Positions 44,580 through 55,609 are shown, numbered from the stretch's first letter. The stretch: DNA of 64,000 nt from Breviolum minutum Mf 1.05b.01 (GCA_000507305.1 DF241038.1:95253-159252); one strand, 5' to 3'. Translations and numbers: made by a program. The notes: a model not told the origin generated them from the sequence alone.

Positions 44580-47500
44580 TCATCTGCTCATCTTTACCCC
44601 AAGGTCTGCTAACCAGGCTGACGACTCTCCCTTTTTTCCCAGCGGGAGAAGTCGATGGAGTCTTGCGGCTACGTTCCGCGCAGTGTTTAGTGCCGAAACA
44701 GAAATCATCTGAATGTGAAATCGTCCACCAAAGAGTCCAGAGATGAAAGTCTATATCTCCAATGGTTTCAATTTCAATATCTCGACTTCCGTGCTGTTTG
44801 GCGCCAAACGAGGGTATTTCAATAGTCTTCGGGTATGATTAAACAATTGCAGACTCACTCTGATGCAACGCTCAACGTTCGATGGTGCGCTTCCACTTGT
44901 TGCCTCAGGTACCGAATTTTCGTCCATCTGTTTATCTAGATAGCTATCAAGCCAAAACTGGTTGGTGGTTTCAACCCATCTCACAAAATATTGGCAAATT
45001 GGAAATCTTCCCCAAATAGGTGTGAAAATGAAAAATATTTGAAACCACCACCTATCCAATCTATATAGTATGACCAGCCTCTCATATCATGTTGGAGCAA
45101 ATTTGGTGCTACCCTCTACCCTCCTTAGTATAACGGTATAAGCATCCCTAGCCGTACCGTTACCACCAATCCCCCCATCCACCGTCAAGATTCCATCTGG
45201 AAAGACGATGCCAGTGCCATCCCATTTGCCCTCCACGTTGGCGGGTCCTCCTTTGGAGCTAAAGTCAAAGGTCAACGTGTCCTGACCAGATCCAACTCGT
45301 GGCTTTCCATGATTCAATTTGTTTTGTTTTTAAATGGGAGGTCACATGACATAGTATAAATGTATAATACATATATATATACATACCTGGATCTTCTAGA
45401 TATGTAAAATGTCTGCCGTTTGGTAGGTCTTTTTAGTGAAAAGACTTTTCTCGAAGAGCTGCATGTCTTGCAGGAACCTTGGATTGTCGATCTCAAAAAC
45501 AGATTTCTGTGAAACAAGACCCAAGGAAACCCTTCTGTCCCCAGAAAGCTTTCATTTCCAACAAAAGAGCAATGACGTTTAGGCACCTTGCTCTCGCCAT
45601 GCTCGTGGTTTCACTAAACATTTGCCAAAGCTGTTGGCCAGTAAATCTTCATTCAACATTGAGCCACATGTCAAAAAATTAGGGGCCCGAAACTCCTGCA
45701 AAGGCTATGCGAGTTGTATTCAAAGAGGTGTGTAGATCACAACCTCCACAGTACTGTACACTTCAAAAAAAAATCTTTGTTCCACCTTTCGTCCGAGAAT
45801 ACAGGAAAAATCCAAAATGACATCTTTGTAACAATAATGCCCAACATATATGATGTAGGAATCCCCAGCAAATATACAAACTAACAAAAAAACAAATACC
45901 ATGGGATGCTCTTCAATCCCCAGTAAGTAAACCATACCCGGTTCCCCCATGAAGAAAACCCATCCATCCCCACAAACCATCCATCAACATTCTCGCCTTG
46001 CCAGGTGTGTAGGTGGGATAAAGCCCTCAATTGCACTGGTTGGCTTTTTTGGGGGTGGAGGATGGGAATTTTGGGGGAGCTTCCAGGGTTGGAAATGGTG
46101 AAACCCCGGAAGTTTAACGTAGCCCCTGAAAAAGGATTGTTTTTGAAAGATTCCTTTCCAGTTGGCATCTCAATTTTTTCAGGGACCATGTTGAAATTCC
46201 AAGGAGGTTGCGGGATACTTTTAAAATGGTTTTTGTTTGTGGAGATTTGTGTTACAATGCATACAGGAATGACAGTAATGTTACAAGTATAATATACTAT
46301 ATTAACTATAAATCAAAAAGTTCAGGATAATTCTGATCCAATGATCTATCATATACAAAAATAAATAGTTCACCAACCTGCAACAAAATCCTAAAATCAG
46401 AAGATTATACCTGTTTGGAAAACAAGAAAACACCAGCTCACTTGCTAGATTTAAAAAAAAAAAACTAAAGAAAACTTCAGAAGTTTACTTCCACCAGGTC
46501 TGGCAATTTTCTTATCCACCTTTATTGCATCTATATATATACATATATCTATTTAAAACCTATGTATATAGATGCATGTTTATATATATATATATGTAAC
46601 CATGCCACAAACACACCTCCCCATCAAATCTTCTCCAAGCAACTGAAGGCCTTCACCTTGAGCCACGAAAAAAAAAAAAGGTCCCTTACTTTCCATTTGG
46701 ATCTGTTTGGTAAATAGGTATCCTGACTGTTTGGTTAATAGGAATCTTGGATTATTAGTTTGTTATACTTAGTAATCCCGAAATAATAACTGGCGTAAGA
46801 TTTGTTCATCCCCTTAAAATACCCGATTATAACAACCAAAAGCCACCTTTTTTCTCATTGCTCAGTTGGGTGTTTTCGACTTCATGACTTCATCCCATCG
46901 GAATTGCCGAGATTTGAAAAACGAATGGCGAGCAAACTATGACTCCAAGTTGACGAAAAAAGCTGACTTTTTTGGGAGGTATGAGTCAGTTACAAGATTG
47001 CAGGCGTAAGCGAACATATTTTTTCAAAAAATACATATTTTACTCTCGCACATTCGTCTCATGTCAACAGTGAGACTGGAAACATAGCTAGCGGGGTTGC
47101 GGGCCATGAGTCCACAATATGTATTTTACTAAACCAAAAAATAACAAAACATTGGTCCTATAAAACTGGCAAAAAAGCAGAAAAAAAAAACATGTGCAAA
47201 AAGTACTCTTTTTCAAAAATTCCACTGGTAATCATCTCTAAAAACATTCGTGTGAAGCCAATGAGCTTAAGAAAATTTGGAAATTCCACAAGTCACGAGG
47301 TTCCCGGAGTTGATGATTTCCAATGGTGAGAGTTATGTTTGGACCACCCACAACTTCATGGATTTTGGTCCGTGAAATGTTCAATCTTTAGGACTTTAGG
47401 CTGTGGATCTTTTTTTTATATTCCTATAAACCTAACAAAAAATATGTCTAGGATGCATGATATATGGTCTAGTTGGACTTGGTACAAAAATCAGGCATGC

Positions 47501-48631
47501 AGTAATAATAAATCCAATTACTTACATACATCGTGTTTTTGAGATTAGTAGTGCATGTTTCAAAAACCCAGGTGTGCCTGGAATGCGATGTCGACAACAT
47601 GTTTTGACTTAAAATCCCAGGCAAAGCTTGGGAAAAAGGATTGCATTCCTTGCAGGTTGGTTACTGTATTTACATACGTTACGAATCTAAACAAGAAATA
47701 TCAAGAAATACTATCTAGAAGCTACAAAACTCATGTCGACGTGAAGTTTTCTCACAGAAATACACCCAACAAATCTCACGCAGCCTTTTTTTGTGCAAAT
47801 CCCATAAAACTATTGCCTATCTCAGAACTCAACCCATCCCCAACCCATCCTCCACACCCCAAACGCCGTTAGTTGAGCTCCACGTCACAGGTCCACGTCC
47901 CAAACATCCAGGATTTCCATCTGTACCAGTGACAACCATAGGACCATAGCCATCATATTCAATCTTTCGTGTGCAACCAGGATGTTGTGGATCGCCTTAG
48001 AAACCCAGCGTTTTGGCTGGAAAAAATGGACCTTTTTCAAGACATGGGAGATGGGGGTTTGGTGCCGGTTATTTGTTTTGAGCGGCGTTACACAACCCCC
48101 CCAAAAGTTTAACATGGCTACATGGAAACATATATATACATACCACCATTTTTCACCTATTGAAAATGGGGAATGTTTTCCATTGCCATGTTAAACTTTT
48201 TGGGGTGTAATATGACATCATATAGCTGCTAGCTTCCGTAAGATCTCATGGACTTTTTTCAAAAGATGACAAAAGCACTCCAGCTATAGATGACAACACC
48301 TGGATGGTGCACTGTAAGTCCTTTCTGTAATGTATACCGGAATCGGAATATGTGTAATATATAAAGGCCCTTTAACAAAATGCACCAAGCCTAGTATATA
48401 TACTAAAACACACTAAAACTAAAAATATCATCTACTTTTACTTTGGGTGTGTTTTCTTTTTGTTGTCCATCGCCCTTGACCTTCCATCCAAAAAAGAAAG
48501 CCCAAGTTGCTGTAGTAGCCAAACCAATCATCCGGAGCATCCCCAAACGCCCTCGCTGGACGCTCAGCGGGTCCCAACATGGTCAACGCAGCAGCGGCCG
48601 CGGGAAGAAGTACGCCTCGCCGATGCATCTC
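44580..48631 (-). CDS. Plastid-lumen-type protein gene, multi-exon, with an in-frame TAG
   Basis: Exon 48511-48631 encodes EMHRRGVLLPAAAAALTM then GPAERPARAFGDAPDDWF and GYY, a twin-Arg hydrophobic thylakoid-transfer-like signal ending ARA. It exits through a GC donor (ACA|GCAACT) and joins 47889-47995 (DPQHPGCTRKIEYDGYGP, MVVTGTDGNPGC). In phase follow 45387-45506 (SVFEIDNPRFLQDMQLF), 45183-45281 (DTLTFDFSSKGGPANVEG, KWDGTGIVFPDG), 44859-44927 (MDENSVPEATSGSAPS) and 44580-44708 (SALNTARNVAARLHRLL, TGA). The HPGCTRK...TGTDG...DFSSKGGP...FPDG series matches an uncharacterised algal family I recall. A TAG lies in frame at 45396-45398. Reading on at 45183 instead of splicing gives another C-terminus, ending STKFAPT. 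Confidence 0.6.
44957..45055. mobile_element. Family C MITE-like element
   Basis: TGGTTGGTGGTTTCAACCCA to TTTGAAACCACCACCTA. It lies within an intron of the lumen-type gene. Confidence 0.8.
46098..46210. mobile_element. Family D MITE-like element
   Basis: CCCCGGAAGTTTAACGTAG and CATGTTGAAATTCCAAGGAGG, diverged ends with the CCTTTCCAGTTGGCA core. Inside the largest intron of the lumen-type gene. Confidence 0.65.
47041..47116. repeat. 76-bp dispersed repeat, copy 2
   Basis: Carries ACTCTCGCACATTCGTCTCA and GCGGGCCATGAGTCCAC, matching 3031-3106 in the same orientation with a handful of differences. Confidence 0.75.
48089..48209. mobile_element. Family D-like element
   Basis: TTACACAACCCCCCCAAAAG then TTTAACATGG, and the inverse CCATGTTAAACTTTTTGGGG. 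The interior is TA-rich. Confidence 0.75.
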
Positions 48632-48652
48632 CTGGGGGTTTTCTACCACTTT

Positions 48653-48757
48653 TACACCCCCGAAATTTAACATGGAACCTGAAAATGATGGTTTCCAATA
48701 GGAATCTCCTTTTCCAGGGGCTAATTTTCAGGTTCCATGTTTAACTCCAGGGGTGTA
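48653..48757. mobile_element. Family D MITE-like element
   Basis: TACACCCCCGAAATTTAACA and TGTTTAACTCCAGGGGTGTA, with the core CCAATAGGAATCTCC also seen in a family-B copy at 58471-58576. It lies 21 bp upstream of an exon of the lumen-type gene. Confidence 0.85.
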
Positions 48758-49448
48758 CCCAGAAATGAGCTTTGCCTCCGAGGCTCAGGAAAGCATTAGG
48801 TTTGTTTTGGAATTACTGTTCAGCAAAAGTTGACAAATCAGTGGCACTGGTGGATTTTTTTCACTCAAAGTGTGTTTCAGAAAGCTCTGTGCGGAGGCCG
48901 GGCACGTACTGCAACCAGGTGGTTTAGGCTGAAGGTTTACACATGAGGACAAAGAAGACTCAGCTTCATGAAGTTTGCAGATAATTTTAGGATCATATCT
49001 GATTTACCTTGAAATCAACTGGTATGTTTGAAGGATCCAATGCCAAACTCTCAAGCTTCTGATGTTGTGATGCCATCCTAGCTTCAAAGCTTATGAGATG
49101 ACATATTTTACCATCCTCCTGTACCCATCCTCCCCTAGTGCAGGTAGGTACCTGTAGTCATAAACTTATTTACCGTAGAAACCTAGAGATATAACTTTCT
49201 GACCTGAGGCAGTCTTATAGATTCACCCCAGCTGCAAGGGTATATTAATCAGGCAGGCAAAGGTCTAGGTTAATAACCCGGTCATTCGCGATTTGGGTAT
49301 TTGCGGATCTAACCACCGCGAAATCACAACCACATCAAAACAAACAACCATTAAATTTACCATAGTCACGAAGCAACTGCATTGACAAAATCAGATGAAC
49401 AATCACTACTATAGATTTGTAATATTTCAAAAAATCTCTTGAACCAAC

Positions 49449-50018
49449 CCTCAAAAGGTACTCCGGTGTATTTCTTCCCAATTTTTGATCGAACCCATGT
49501 GGTCGTCCTTGGGGGCACCTGGTAGCATGAAGGATGCACCCATCCGGGCGCACAAAAATCCCACCTGGGTTGAAGAATGGATGATGCTCGGGAAACAGAA
49601 AGGTGGAGTTCTAGCCAGTTATTTACATATCATGGGCCCCCCACCCGAACCTACATGTTTCATGGTTTTCATGGTTTTGATGGTTTTGGGGGCCCATGGT
49701 AGTGATTTGTCATGAGCCTTCAACTCCAAAGAGCCTCCCATTTAATATATTTAATAGGGAATTGCACATCCCTACTGTATCTCTTCCTTAAGTCCTCTCG
49801 ACTATCACGGCTTAGTCGTTTCTGTTTTTCAACAAATGGAATGTGTTTTCTTGGCACCTTTTTTAGGCAACTTTTCTGAACCAACGCCAAAAAAAAACAT
49901 ATTGAAAAAAATGTTTGATGAAAAAAAAGATCGAAGTTGCTACTACCACAGCCAACTGTACCAATGTCTTTTGTGACCTGGGAGGTCTGCCAATGGCTGC
50001 CATGCTAACGTTGGCCAT
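49449..50018 (-). CDS. Possible 5' exons of the lumen-type gene
   Basis: Exon 49947-50018 begins at an ATG (AAAAAATGGCC) and reads MANVSMAAIGRPPRSQK then TLVQLAV up to GTG|GTAGTAGC. Its Ala/Val-rich, Ser- and Arg-containing sequence would suit a targeting peptide. Exon 49449-49518, after CTTCATGCTACCAG, reads VPPRTTTWVRSKIGKKYTG and joins in phase 0. It leaves in phase 1, which does not join the exon at 48631 directly, so a connecting exon is missing or these belong to another gene. Both islands are also open on the plus strand. Confidence 0.4.
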
Positions 50019-50169
50019 TTTTTGGGTGAAATGTCACTTCCCCGCGGAGATCTTTGAGCCAAATCTCAGCAGAAGTGTTGAAAACTGAGATTTTGTGAGA
50101 AATTGGGAGAAAAAAAACAACTCAAAATCCTAGTTGGGTATGGAGTTTTTTCGTCTTTTCCACATCTAT

Positions 50170-50290
50170 ACTCCCCCGGAAAACTAACGGCCGTCCCCTG
50201 AAAATCAATGGTTGGTTCAGATATATTCCCAACATGAAAGTTCGTCCCTTTTTAACGGGACGAATTCGTTCGTTTTCCGGGGTGTCGTGG
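50170..50290. mobile_element. Family B-related palindromic element
   Basis: ACTCCCCCGGAAAACTAACG and the inverse GTTCGTTTTCCGGGGTGTCG, plus an inner hairpin GTCCCTTTTTAACGGGAC. Confidence 0.65.
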
Positions 50291-50397
50291 TATTCAATAG
50301 CAACCTACCGATGAAGGATGACTTCCCCAAGCCTCGGCAACCTTGGCGGTTTTACATTGTCTTCCCCTCAGCGATGGATGAATCACTTTGAATTCAT

Positions 50398-50515
50398 GGT
50401 ACGGTTGATGGAAGAAATCCCAGTAGAAAACCACCTTTTGGATGTATAAAACCCTATAAAAACATAGGATAAACTACAGTATTAACTGGTGCAAGGAGTT
50501 CTTCCATCAACAGTA
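50398..50515. mobile_element. Family A MITE-like element
   Basis: TACGGTTGATGGAAGAAATC and AGTTCTTCCATCAACAGTA, with the GGATAAACTACAGTA core. Confidence 0.8.
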
Positions 50516-50615
50516 TGTTTACCCCTTAGATTCGTTGAAATGGCCTGTTGGATGGCATGATGTTAATTAATGGGATGGCTGGTTGGCCCCTCATATACGA
50601 ATATACTTGAATGTT

Positions 50616-50723
50616 ACCCTCTGGTAAGCTAACATAGCTGGCTGGAATATCCCCATTTTCAATAGGAAATACATCTTGAAAGGGTTTATTTTCCATTGCT
50701 ATGTTAGTTGCTGGTACCGTCCC
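50616..50723. mobile_element. Family F MITE-like element
   Basis: TTACCCTCTGGTAAGCTAAC and GTTAGTTGCTGGTACCG, with the CCATTTTCAATAGGAAATAC core. Confidence 0.75.
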
Positions 50724-50733
50724 GTGGTCCCCG

Positions 50734-51206
50734 TGTATTTTACAAGAAAACAGGTGCCCGCGGTGGTGGGTGGGGTGGGGTGGGGATGATGACGTTCTTT
50801 GCACTTGCACACATGTGACATGCTACGCAACTGATGGGGTGATGGTGTGAAGACGCCACAAGAGTTTCTCGCAAAAACTCGGGTTCGCTTGCACTTGGCA
50901 AGAATAGACGAAGCAAAGTCACAAAGGTGGAAAAAAGGGCTAGTTTCGGGCTTTGGAAAAAAAACCTTGTTGTGTCATGCTGCAACACGTAATTACATGC
51001 AGTTTTGCAATGGCATGTGTTTGCTGCTCACAGCGACCTGGAGACGGCGTGACCTGTTAGTTTACCAGAGTGCAAAAATATACTTGATGTTTGTTTTTGC
51101 TTATTTGATGGCATGGTCTGTTCCCCAGCCTCTCAACCAAAAAATCACCATCCCACAACTAGTAGGTCAAATGTTAGTTTCAGGCTTGGCAGTTTTCAAT
51201 GTCTAA
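50734..51206. other. Coding-like island open on both strands
   Basis: Plus: 119 codons from 50847 (MKTPQEFLAKTRVRLHLA, later IYLMFVFAYLMAW) to a stop. Minus: after TCTATTCTTGCCAAG, frames such as ASEPEFLRETLVASSHH or CKRTRVFARNSCGVFT run to a CTT|GTAAAATA donor. Codon bias is near 50% for each, so neither is chosen. Confidence 0.35.
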
Positions 51207-51305
51207 CAGTTCAACTGGCAAGTCCTTTCCAAAGTATTTCTTCAGATATTGATTTAATCTGTATTTCATCAACCTCCAAATTTGTTGGAAATTCTAAGGA
51301 TATGA

Positions 51306-51415
51306 TCTGCCCTAAGAATCACTGGACCCTGCTAGAGAGGGGTTTGGATGTGTATAGCAGGGGTTTTGGATGTCCAAACCACCAGTTTTGAGATCCCATG
51401 ATTCTTAGGGTGGAT
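51306..51415. mobile_element. Palindromic element with CCCTAAGAATCA ends
   Basis: TGCCCTAAGAATCACTGG and the inverse CATGATTCTTAGGGTGGA bracket an interior with GGGGTTTGGATGTGTATAGC and a near-duplicate GGGGTTTTGGATGTCC. Only one copy is seen, and its ends do not match families A-H. Confidence 0.65.
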
Positions 51416-51452
51416 GGTAAATCCTCAAATCTGTTCACTCTCTCGGTGTTTC

Positions 51453-51526
51453 CCAGTCCAAGATGCCATCGAGTCCAACTGCGAGAGCTGCACTCTTCAG
51501 TGGAGGATTTCGCCTTTTCAATGCTG
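51453..51526 (+). CDS. Exon candidate, Cys-rich, strand uncertain
   Basis: A good acceptor (CTCTCGGTGTTTCCCAG) opens QDAIESNCESCTLQWRIS then PFQCCG up to GGG|GTTGGT, with 70% of codons ending in G or C. The minus strand also has good signals (CCCCGCAG acceptor, AGA|GTGAACAG donor) and a natural-looking frame (IEKAKSSTEECSSRSWTR). Confidence 0.35.
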
Positions 51527-52047
51527 CGGGGTTGGTTGTTTTTTTATTGTCAGGGATGATGATATCCTACCCTCCCTTCGTATCATCCATGATAAACTGA
51601 TTGGGGATTATGATTGGACAACTTAAACCAATGACATTCTTTGATCTGACTCATCAGTGACTTTGTTTGGGGATACTTATAGCTCTTGTCATGTTCTCGT
51701 GTGTTTTATGTTATAGTCCCGTAGTCGAGACTAAGGCATTCCGCTACCATTGATCAATACAGTCGAGGTAATACAGTTTTCGATGGCTAAAAAACACGAA
51801 CCGCAAGTAATTTATAGAGTTCTGAAAGCACAACGTTTTTGAATAGGGCTTCCTAAAAAAGTGACCGAGATGCAAATGAAACATCTTGAAGCAACAACTG
51901 CTACTGTCAAATCGACACTGACAGCTCAAATCTCAGGCTTAAACTTGCTAGGACCAAACAGAACAAGGTTGTTGAATCACAGTCAATCCTGGTTTTTTGA
52001 GGCTAGCAATTAAAAAGCAACCAATCAACAAAACCTATACTGCATAG

Positions 52048-52166
52048 GATCCGTGGGACGAACGGTATATTTACCTACGTTTGGCTAAAACATATGTATA
52101 TATATATATAGTAAATGTAGGTAAGTAATCTTAAACAATGGTAAATATACCAGTCCCAGGGATCCG
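52048..52166. mobile_element. Family G palindromic element
   Basis: GGATCCGTGGGACGAACGG then TATATTTACCTACG, and the inverse GGTAAATATACCAGTCCCAG then GGATCC. The interior contains (TA)n. Confidence 0.7.
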
Positions 52167-52193
52167 TCATGGGATCCGTCTTCACCGACTTAC

Positions 52194-52279
52194 CGACTCC
52201 CAGTCTTCGAAAGACCTGAACTTTCGCCAACTCATCTTCTCGAAGAACTGCACGAAAGATCTGGAGCGGAAGGGTTCCG
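52194..52279 (-). CDS. Exon of an unrecognised gene
   Basis: Between TTGTACCTAG and the excellent donor TCG|GTAAGTCGG the minus strand reads EPFRSRSFVQFFEKMSWRKF then RSFEDWES, with 78% of codons ending in G or C. A second frame of the same exon (LPLQIFRAVLREDELAKV) would join differently upstream. Plus-strand GIRLHRLTDSQSSKD is weaker. Neighbouring minus-strand candidates are 52673-52713 (SMLHLCFSVLDH) and 52926-52961 (TVCWRTGDGCKQ). Confidence 0.5.
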
Positions 52280-52896
52280 CTAGGTACAACATGAGCCACC
52301 AAAAAACAACAAAACCTTCTACTTTCCATCATACTACTGTAGTTGGTTACTAGGGATCTTTATAATGGTTTATTATAATCCTTACATGACTGGGTAGTAT
52401 ACTCCCGTATATGCACTAAACAGCCACGCTTTTTTCATTGCTCACATGAATCAAGTGACAATCAGCATGTCACACCACTTTGGTAAACTTTGATGAAAAC
52501 GACCCTTGATGAGGAAAGACTTAATATGGGAAAATGTTGAATACACTTTGTGCAAATGCGTTCAGAAGAAAGTGAAGGGGACGTTGAATTATTGAATTGT
52601 TTGTTTAGCAAAGTCTATGAGTATCAGGATGGTTCATCTGGATTTACTTGTCCAACACTGGAAGAACAAACCTGTGGTCTAGTACAGAAAAACACAAGTG
52701 CAGCATCGACTGCAAGACTAAAACGCGTAAAATGGTGGGTCAATGTGTAGCCAAGGGGTTGAGCTTGCTTCATCATTCATGAAGGTTCGTACATCATTTG
52801 GATTAATCGTTTTGATAAGGTTGAAAAGTAAACTCGGGGGCCGTTTGTTTCAGCTTTCACATCGTTCCATATTGAATTTCATTATCTGACTTCAAG

Positions 52897-53137
52897 GCTT
52901 GCGTTTACGCATCAACAACACCTGCTTGCACCCATCCCCGGTCCTCCAGCACACCGTCTGCACCACGAGGTAGCAAGTCTACTAAAAGGGCCTGGCTGAT
53001 CACTGCACGCTTTATTTGCTAAACAACCCAGTGATGAGCTGGAGATTCAATTTGGGCTCTGAAAACCTGCCGAATGGAGTTGGGAAATATCCAATGATAT
53101 CATCTCAAGCTTTTGAATTCCTGGCACTCTTGCAAGG
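52897..53137 (+). CDS. Two plus-strand exon candidates
   Basis: 52897-52970, after TATCTGACTTCAAG, reads LRLRINNTCLHPSPVLQH then TVCTTR up to AG|GTAGCAAG; 20 of 23 codons end in G or C. 53032-53137, after AACAACCCAG, reads MSWRFNLGSENLPNGVGK then SSQAFEFLALLQ up to GG|GTATGCCC. The phases (2 out, 1 in) do not match directly, so an exon would be missing between them. The minus strand offers a competing 36-bp exon in the first island. Confidence 0.42.
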
Positions 53138-53426
53138 GTATGCCCTTTTTTCCATTCTTGAAGAGATCCCCTTTGTAGAAAAAACAGAAACAACGCCAGC
53201 CACCCCACGACTGCAATTTGTACCATAGAATGGAATATGTACACGTATACATACACAATAAATCAATATACACTCATGTTATTATATTTCCTCCATTCAG
53301 CATGGAATCTCACCATCCCCATGCTGAGTAGTATACATGGCATCATGAATGTTCACCTAAGGATAATTCTGTGCCGCTTTCGCCCTTGAGGAACCATTGG
53401 TGGTTTTTCAGATACAATTTGTTTCT

Positions 53427-54093
53427 TCAAATAACTCCCCTTAAAACACATGACCTAGTTTTCCTATCTCTTGGCTCAACCATAGATGTTTCCTTGTGAA
53501 CCCTGCGAGCTGCCTGCTGCCAGTCCGCACCGCAAGCACTAGTCAACTGATCATAGAGTTCCTGTCCATCGGTCCATCCGGATTGATCGAAGGAGAATCC
53601 ATGTGGCGTTAAACCAGCAAGACTATCATATGTCATATGATCCACAAGATCCACATATCTTTTGGAGAGGAGAATATTATAATCAATATGTATATTATAT
53701 ACATGTATATATATATATATACACATTAATTATAAATATAATGTTGGACTCAGAACGTGATATAAAACCTAGGCTGGGGCATCATGAACAATCACATTGG
53801 GTCTAGCCATATCGAAGCAACTCGAGAAAACCACAAGAGCAATTCTAGGAAGCAATGCATGAACATCTCGAAATTTTCAGAATTGACAGAAAAGCACAGC
53901 CCTTAGGCCACAGATTTTGTTGGTACAAGTAACATTGTTGTTTTGGGGTCAAATATTTTGAGCCATAAACTAAACCCTCTAGTTGTTTCCACTTGCAACC
54001 AACAGCTGCAAGGCCTACTCTCATGAAACTCAAACTACCTTCTGGTGCACTGCCATGGAAAAAAGATATCCACATAATGTGTAGGAGACCCAT
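53427..54093 (-). CDS. Complete three-exon gene, 151-aa product
   Basis: Exon 53976-54093 begins MGLLHIMWISFFHGSAPEG and reads FMRVGLAAVGCKWKQLE to GAGG|GTTTAG. Exon 53796-53901 joins in phase and reads LCFSVNSENFEMFMHCFL then ELLLWFSRVASIWLD. Its AAT|GTGATT donor (phase 2) joins exon 53427-53658, which follows TCTCCTCTCCAAAAG. That exon reads YVDLVDHMTYDSLAGLTP, GFSFDQSGWTDGQELYDQL and CGADWQQAARR, then a basic end before a stop. A GTTCAC donor at 53501 would permit a longer form. The third exon looks like a soluble domain and the second is hydrophobic. Family not recognised. Confidence 0.55.
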
Positions 54094-54302
54094 CTATATA
54101 TCACCCTTCTATATAATCCTAATACTCTGCGTAGGGAAACCCATCACAAAATGAAACCCATAAACATCCCTATAAAGGTTAAATTATCACATGCTACCTT
54201 TACTGGGTGGTGCTGATTACAGTATCCCATATTATGTCTGTCAATGTTCACCAAAAAGATCAACCATCCCCAAAAACTATTTCCAAACAACTATCCCAAA
54301 AC

Positions 54303-54327
54303 TTCATCATCATCAACACCATCAACA

Positions 54328-54358
<31 letters not shown>

Positions 54359-54385
54359 CATTGCCATCATCATCATCATCATCAT

Positions 54386-54420
<35 letters not shown>

Positions 54421-54453
54421 CATTACCATCATCATCATCATTATCAACATTGC

Positions 54454-54488
<35 letters not shown>

Positions 54489-54489
54489 G

Positions 54490-54536
<47 letters not shown>

Positions 54537-54543
54537 CACCTAG

Positions 54544-54620
<77 letters not shown>

Positions 54621-54622
54621 CA
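54303..54622. repeat. (CAT)n microsatellite
   Basis: About 320 bp of CAT/CAA trinucleotides with AACATTGCCATC interruptions. The His, Ile or Met runs are not treated as coding. Confidence 0.92.
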
Positions 54623-54642
54623 TCATCTCCCACTTCCCCCAC

Positions 54643-54699
54643 CTCGGGTTGGTGTGTCACACCCCTCCGAGGTGCACTGCGGCTGGTCGCGCCCGACTC
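54643..54699 (-). CDS. Small exon candidate
   Basis: After GCTAAAACACCAG the minus strand reads ESGATSRSAPRRGVTHQPE to GAG|GTGGGG, 19 codons with 68% ending in G or C, phase 0 at both ends. The plus strand (PRVGVSHPSEVHCGW) is open too but lacks an acceptor. Confidence 0.4.
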
Positions 54700-54756
54700 C
54701 TGGTGTTTTAGCCAACGAAATTCCAAGGAAGGAATGATGGGAATCAACAGGAAGTT

Positions 54757-54860
54757 ACCCCCCTGGGAAACTAACATGACTGGCTGGAACATCAACCATT
54801 TGAAGATGTATTTCCTATTGAAAATGGTGAGTTTACAATGTCATCTTCATTTTCAGGGGT
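54757..54860. mobile_element. Family F MITE-like element
   Basis: TACCCCCCTGGGAAACTAAC and TTTTCAGGGGTGTTTC, with the GTATTTCCTATTGAAAATGG core. Confidence 0.75.
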
Positions 54861-54973
54861 GTTTCTCCCATAATCATGGTTCAGTGGAAAATGGCGGGAT
54901 ATTTGAAAGGTAACCATCCTATTGGAGATACACCCATTTTGACTTCTATGATTATGGGAATGATGTGTAAATT

Positions 54974-55609
54974 TCAGGAGGGGAAAGAAAAAATCTTCAA
55001 CAAGTGTGCATGCTTTTGTTGATTTCTTGGAGAAAACAAGGAGTCACGCCTATATTTCGAAGAGGTTGTCGTTTTTTCAAAGACGTCAAATGACATGACA
55101 TGACTCATATCCTTCCCAACCTGGCCCATCCCCTTCCACTCCTGATCTCTGAGCATGGCCACCAACCGTCCCAAGGGCCCTGAATGCAATGCCAAGTCAG
55201 GCCGCAACACTGCGACCTTGGTGGTCGCAATATCATCCCGAAAATCTGCCACCATGTTTCGGCCCAAAAAGTTCGGGAAAAATCCCATGAAGATCTGAGA
55301 AGCAAAGCATTTTTGTCTACCAAAAATGGAGGGGGAAAATTTTGGACTGATCTTTTTGAGAGCTGCGTTGAAAAAATGGTACAATTTTCGTTTCAACTTC
55401 CCATTATGCTTTCCGATTTGGTTCATAATCACCGAGTTCCACCGGGGAAAAGCCAACTTGGCTCCAGATTTCACCAGGTTTTGGGGTGGTTTCACATGTG
55501 GGGGGGGGCAACACCCCCAAAAACCTGGATGAAACTGGATCTCGAAAAAATCTTTGTAAAATCCATCATCTAAGCTCCGGAAAAGATGGAAAAAAATGCT
55601 ACGAGTCAT
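54974..55609 (-). CDS. Long open exon, 211-codon unrecognised protein
   Basis: The longest non-repetitive open frame in the window. It starts MTRSIFFHLFRSLDDGFYK, continues WNSVIMNQIGKHNGKLKR, then GRNMVADFRDDIATTKVAVL, RPDLALHSGPLGRLVAML, RDQEWKGMGQVGKDM, and ends near HLLKIFSFPS. In the central 53 codons about 70% end in G or C, the strongest sustained coding bias here. Earlier codons show about 48%, so the true 5' boundary may be internal. A mixed hydrophobic/basic, possibly organellar protein; that is a guess. Confidence 0.6.
   Translation of the reverse strand: MTRSIFFHLFRSLDDGFYKDFFEIQFHPGFWGCCPPPHVKPPQNLVKSGAKLAFPRWNSVIMNQIGKHNGKLKRKLYHFFNAALKKISPKFSPSIFGRQKCFASQIFMGFFPNFLGRNMVADFRDDIATTKVAVLRPDLALHSGPLGRLVAMLRDQEWKGMGQVGKDMSHVMSFDVFEKTTTSSKYRRDSLFSPRNQQKHAHLLKIFSFPS

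Noticed and set aside
45571..45682. Plus-strand signal-peptide-like start (MTFRHLALAMLVVSLN)
   Set aside because: Only a short hydrophobic stretch with no confirmed downstream exon. It lies in antisense next to an exon of the lumen-type gene.
54191..54913. 240-codon frame with His/Ile runs
   Set aside because: More than 100 codons come from (CAT)n, and the remainder includes a family-F element.
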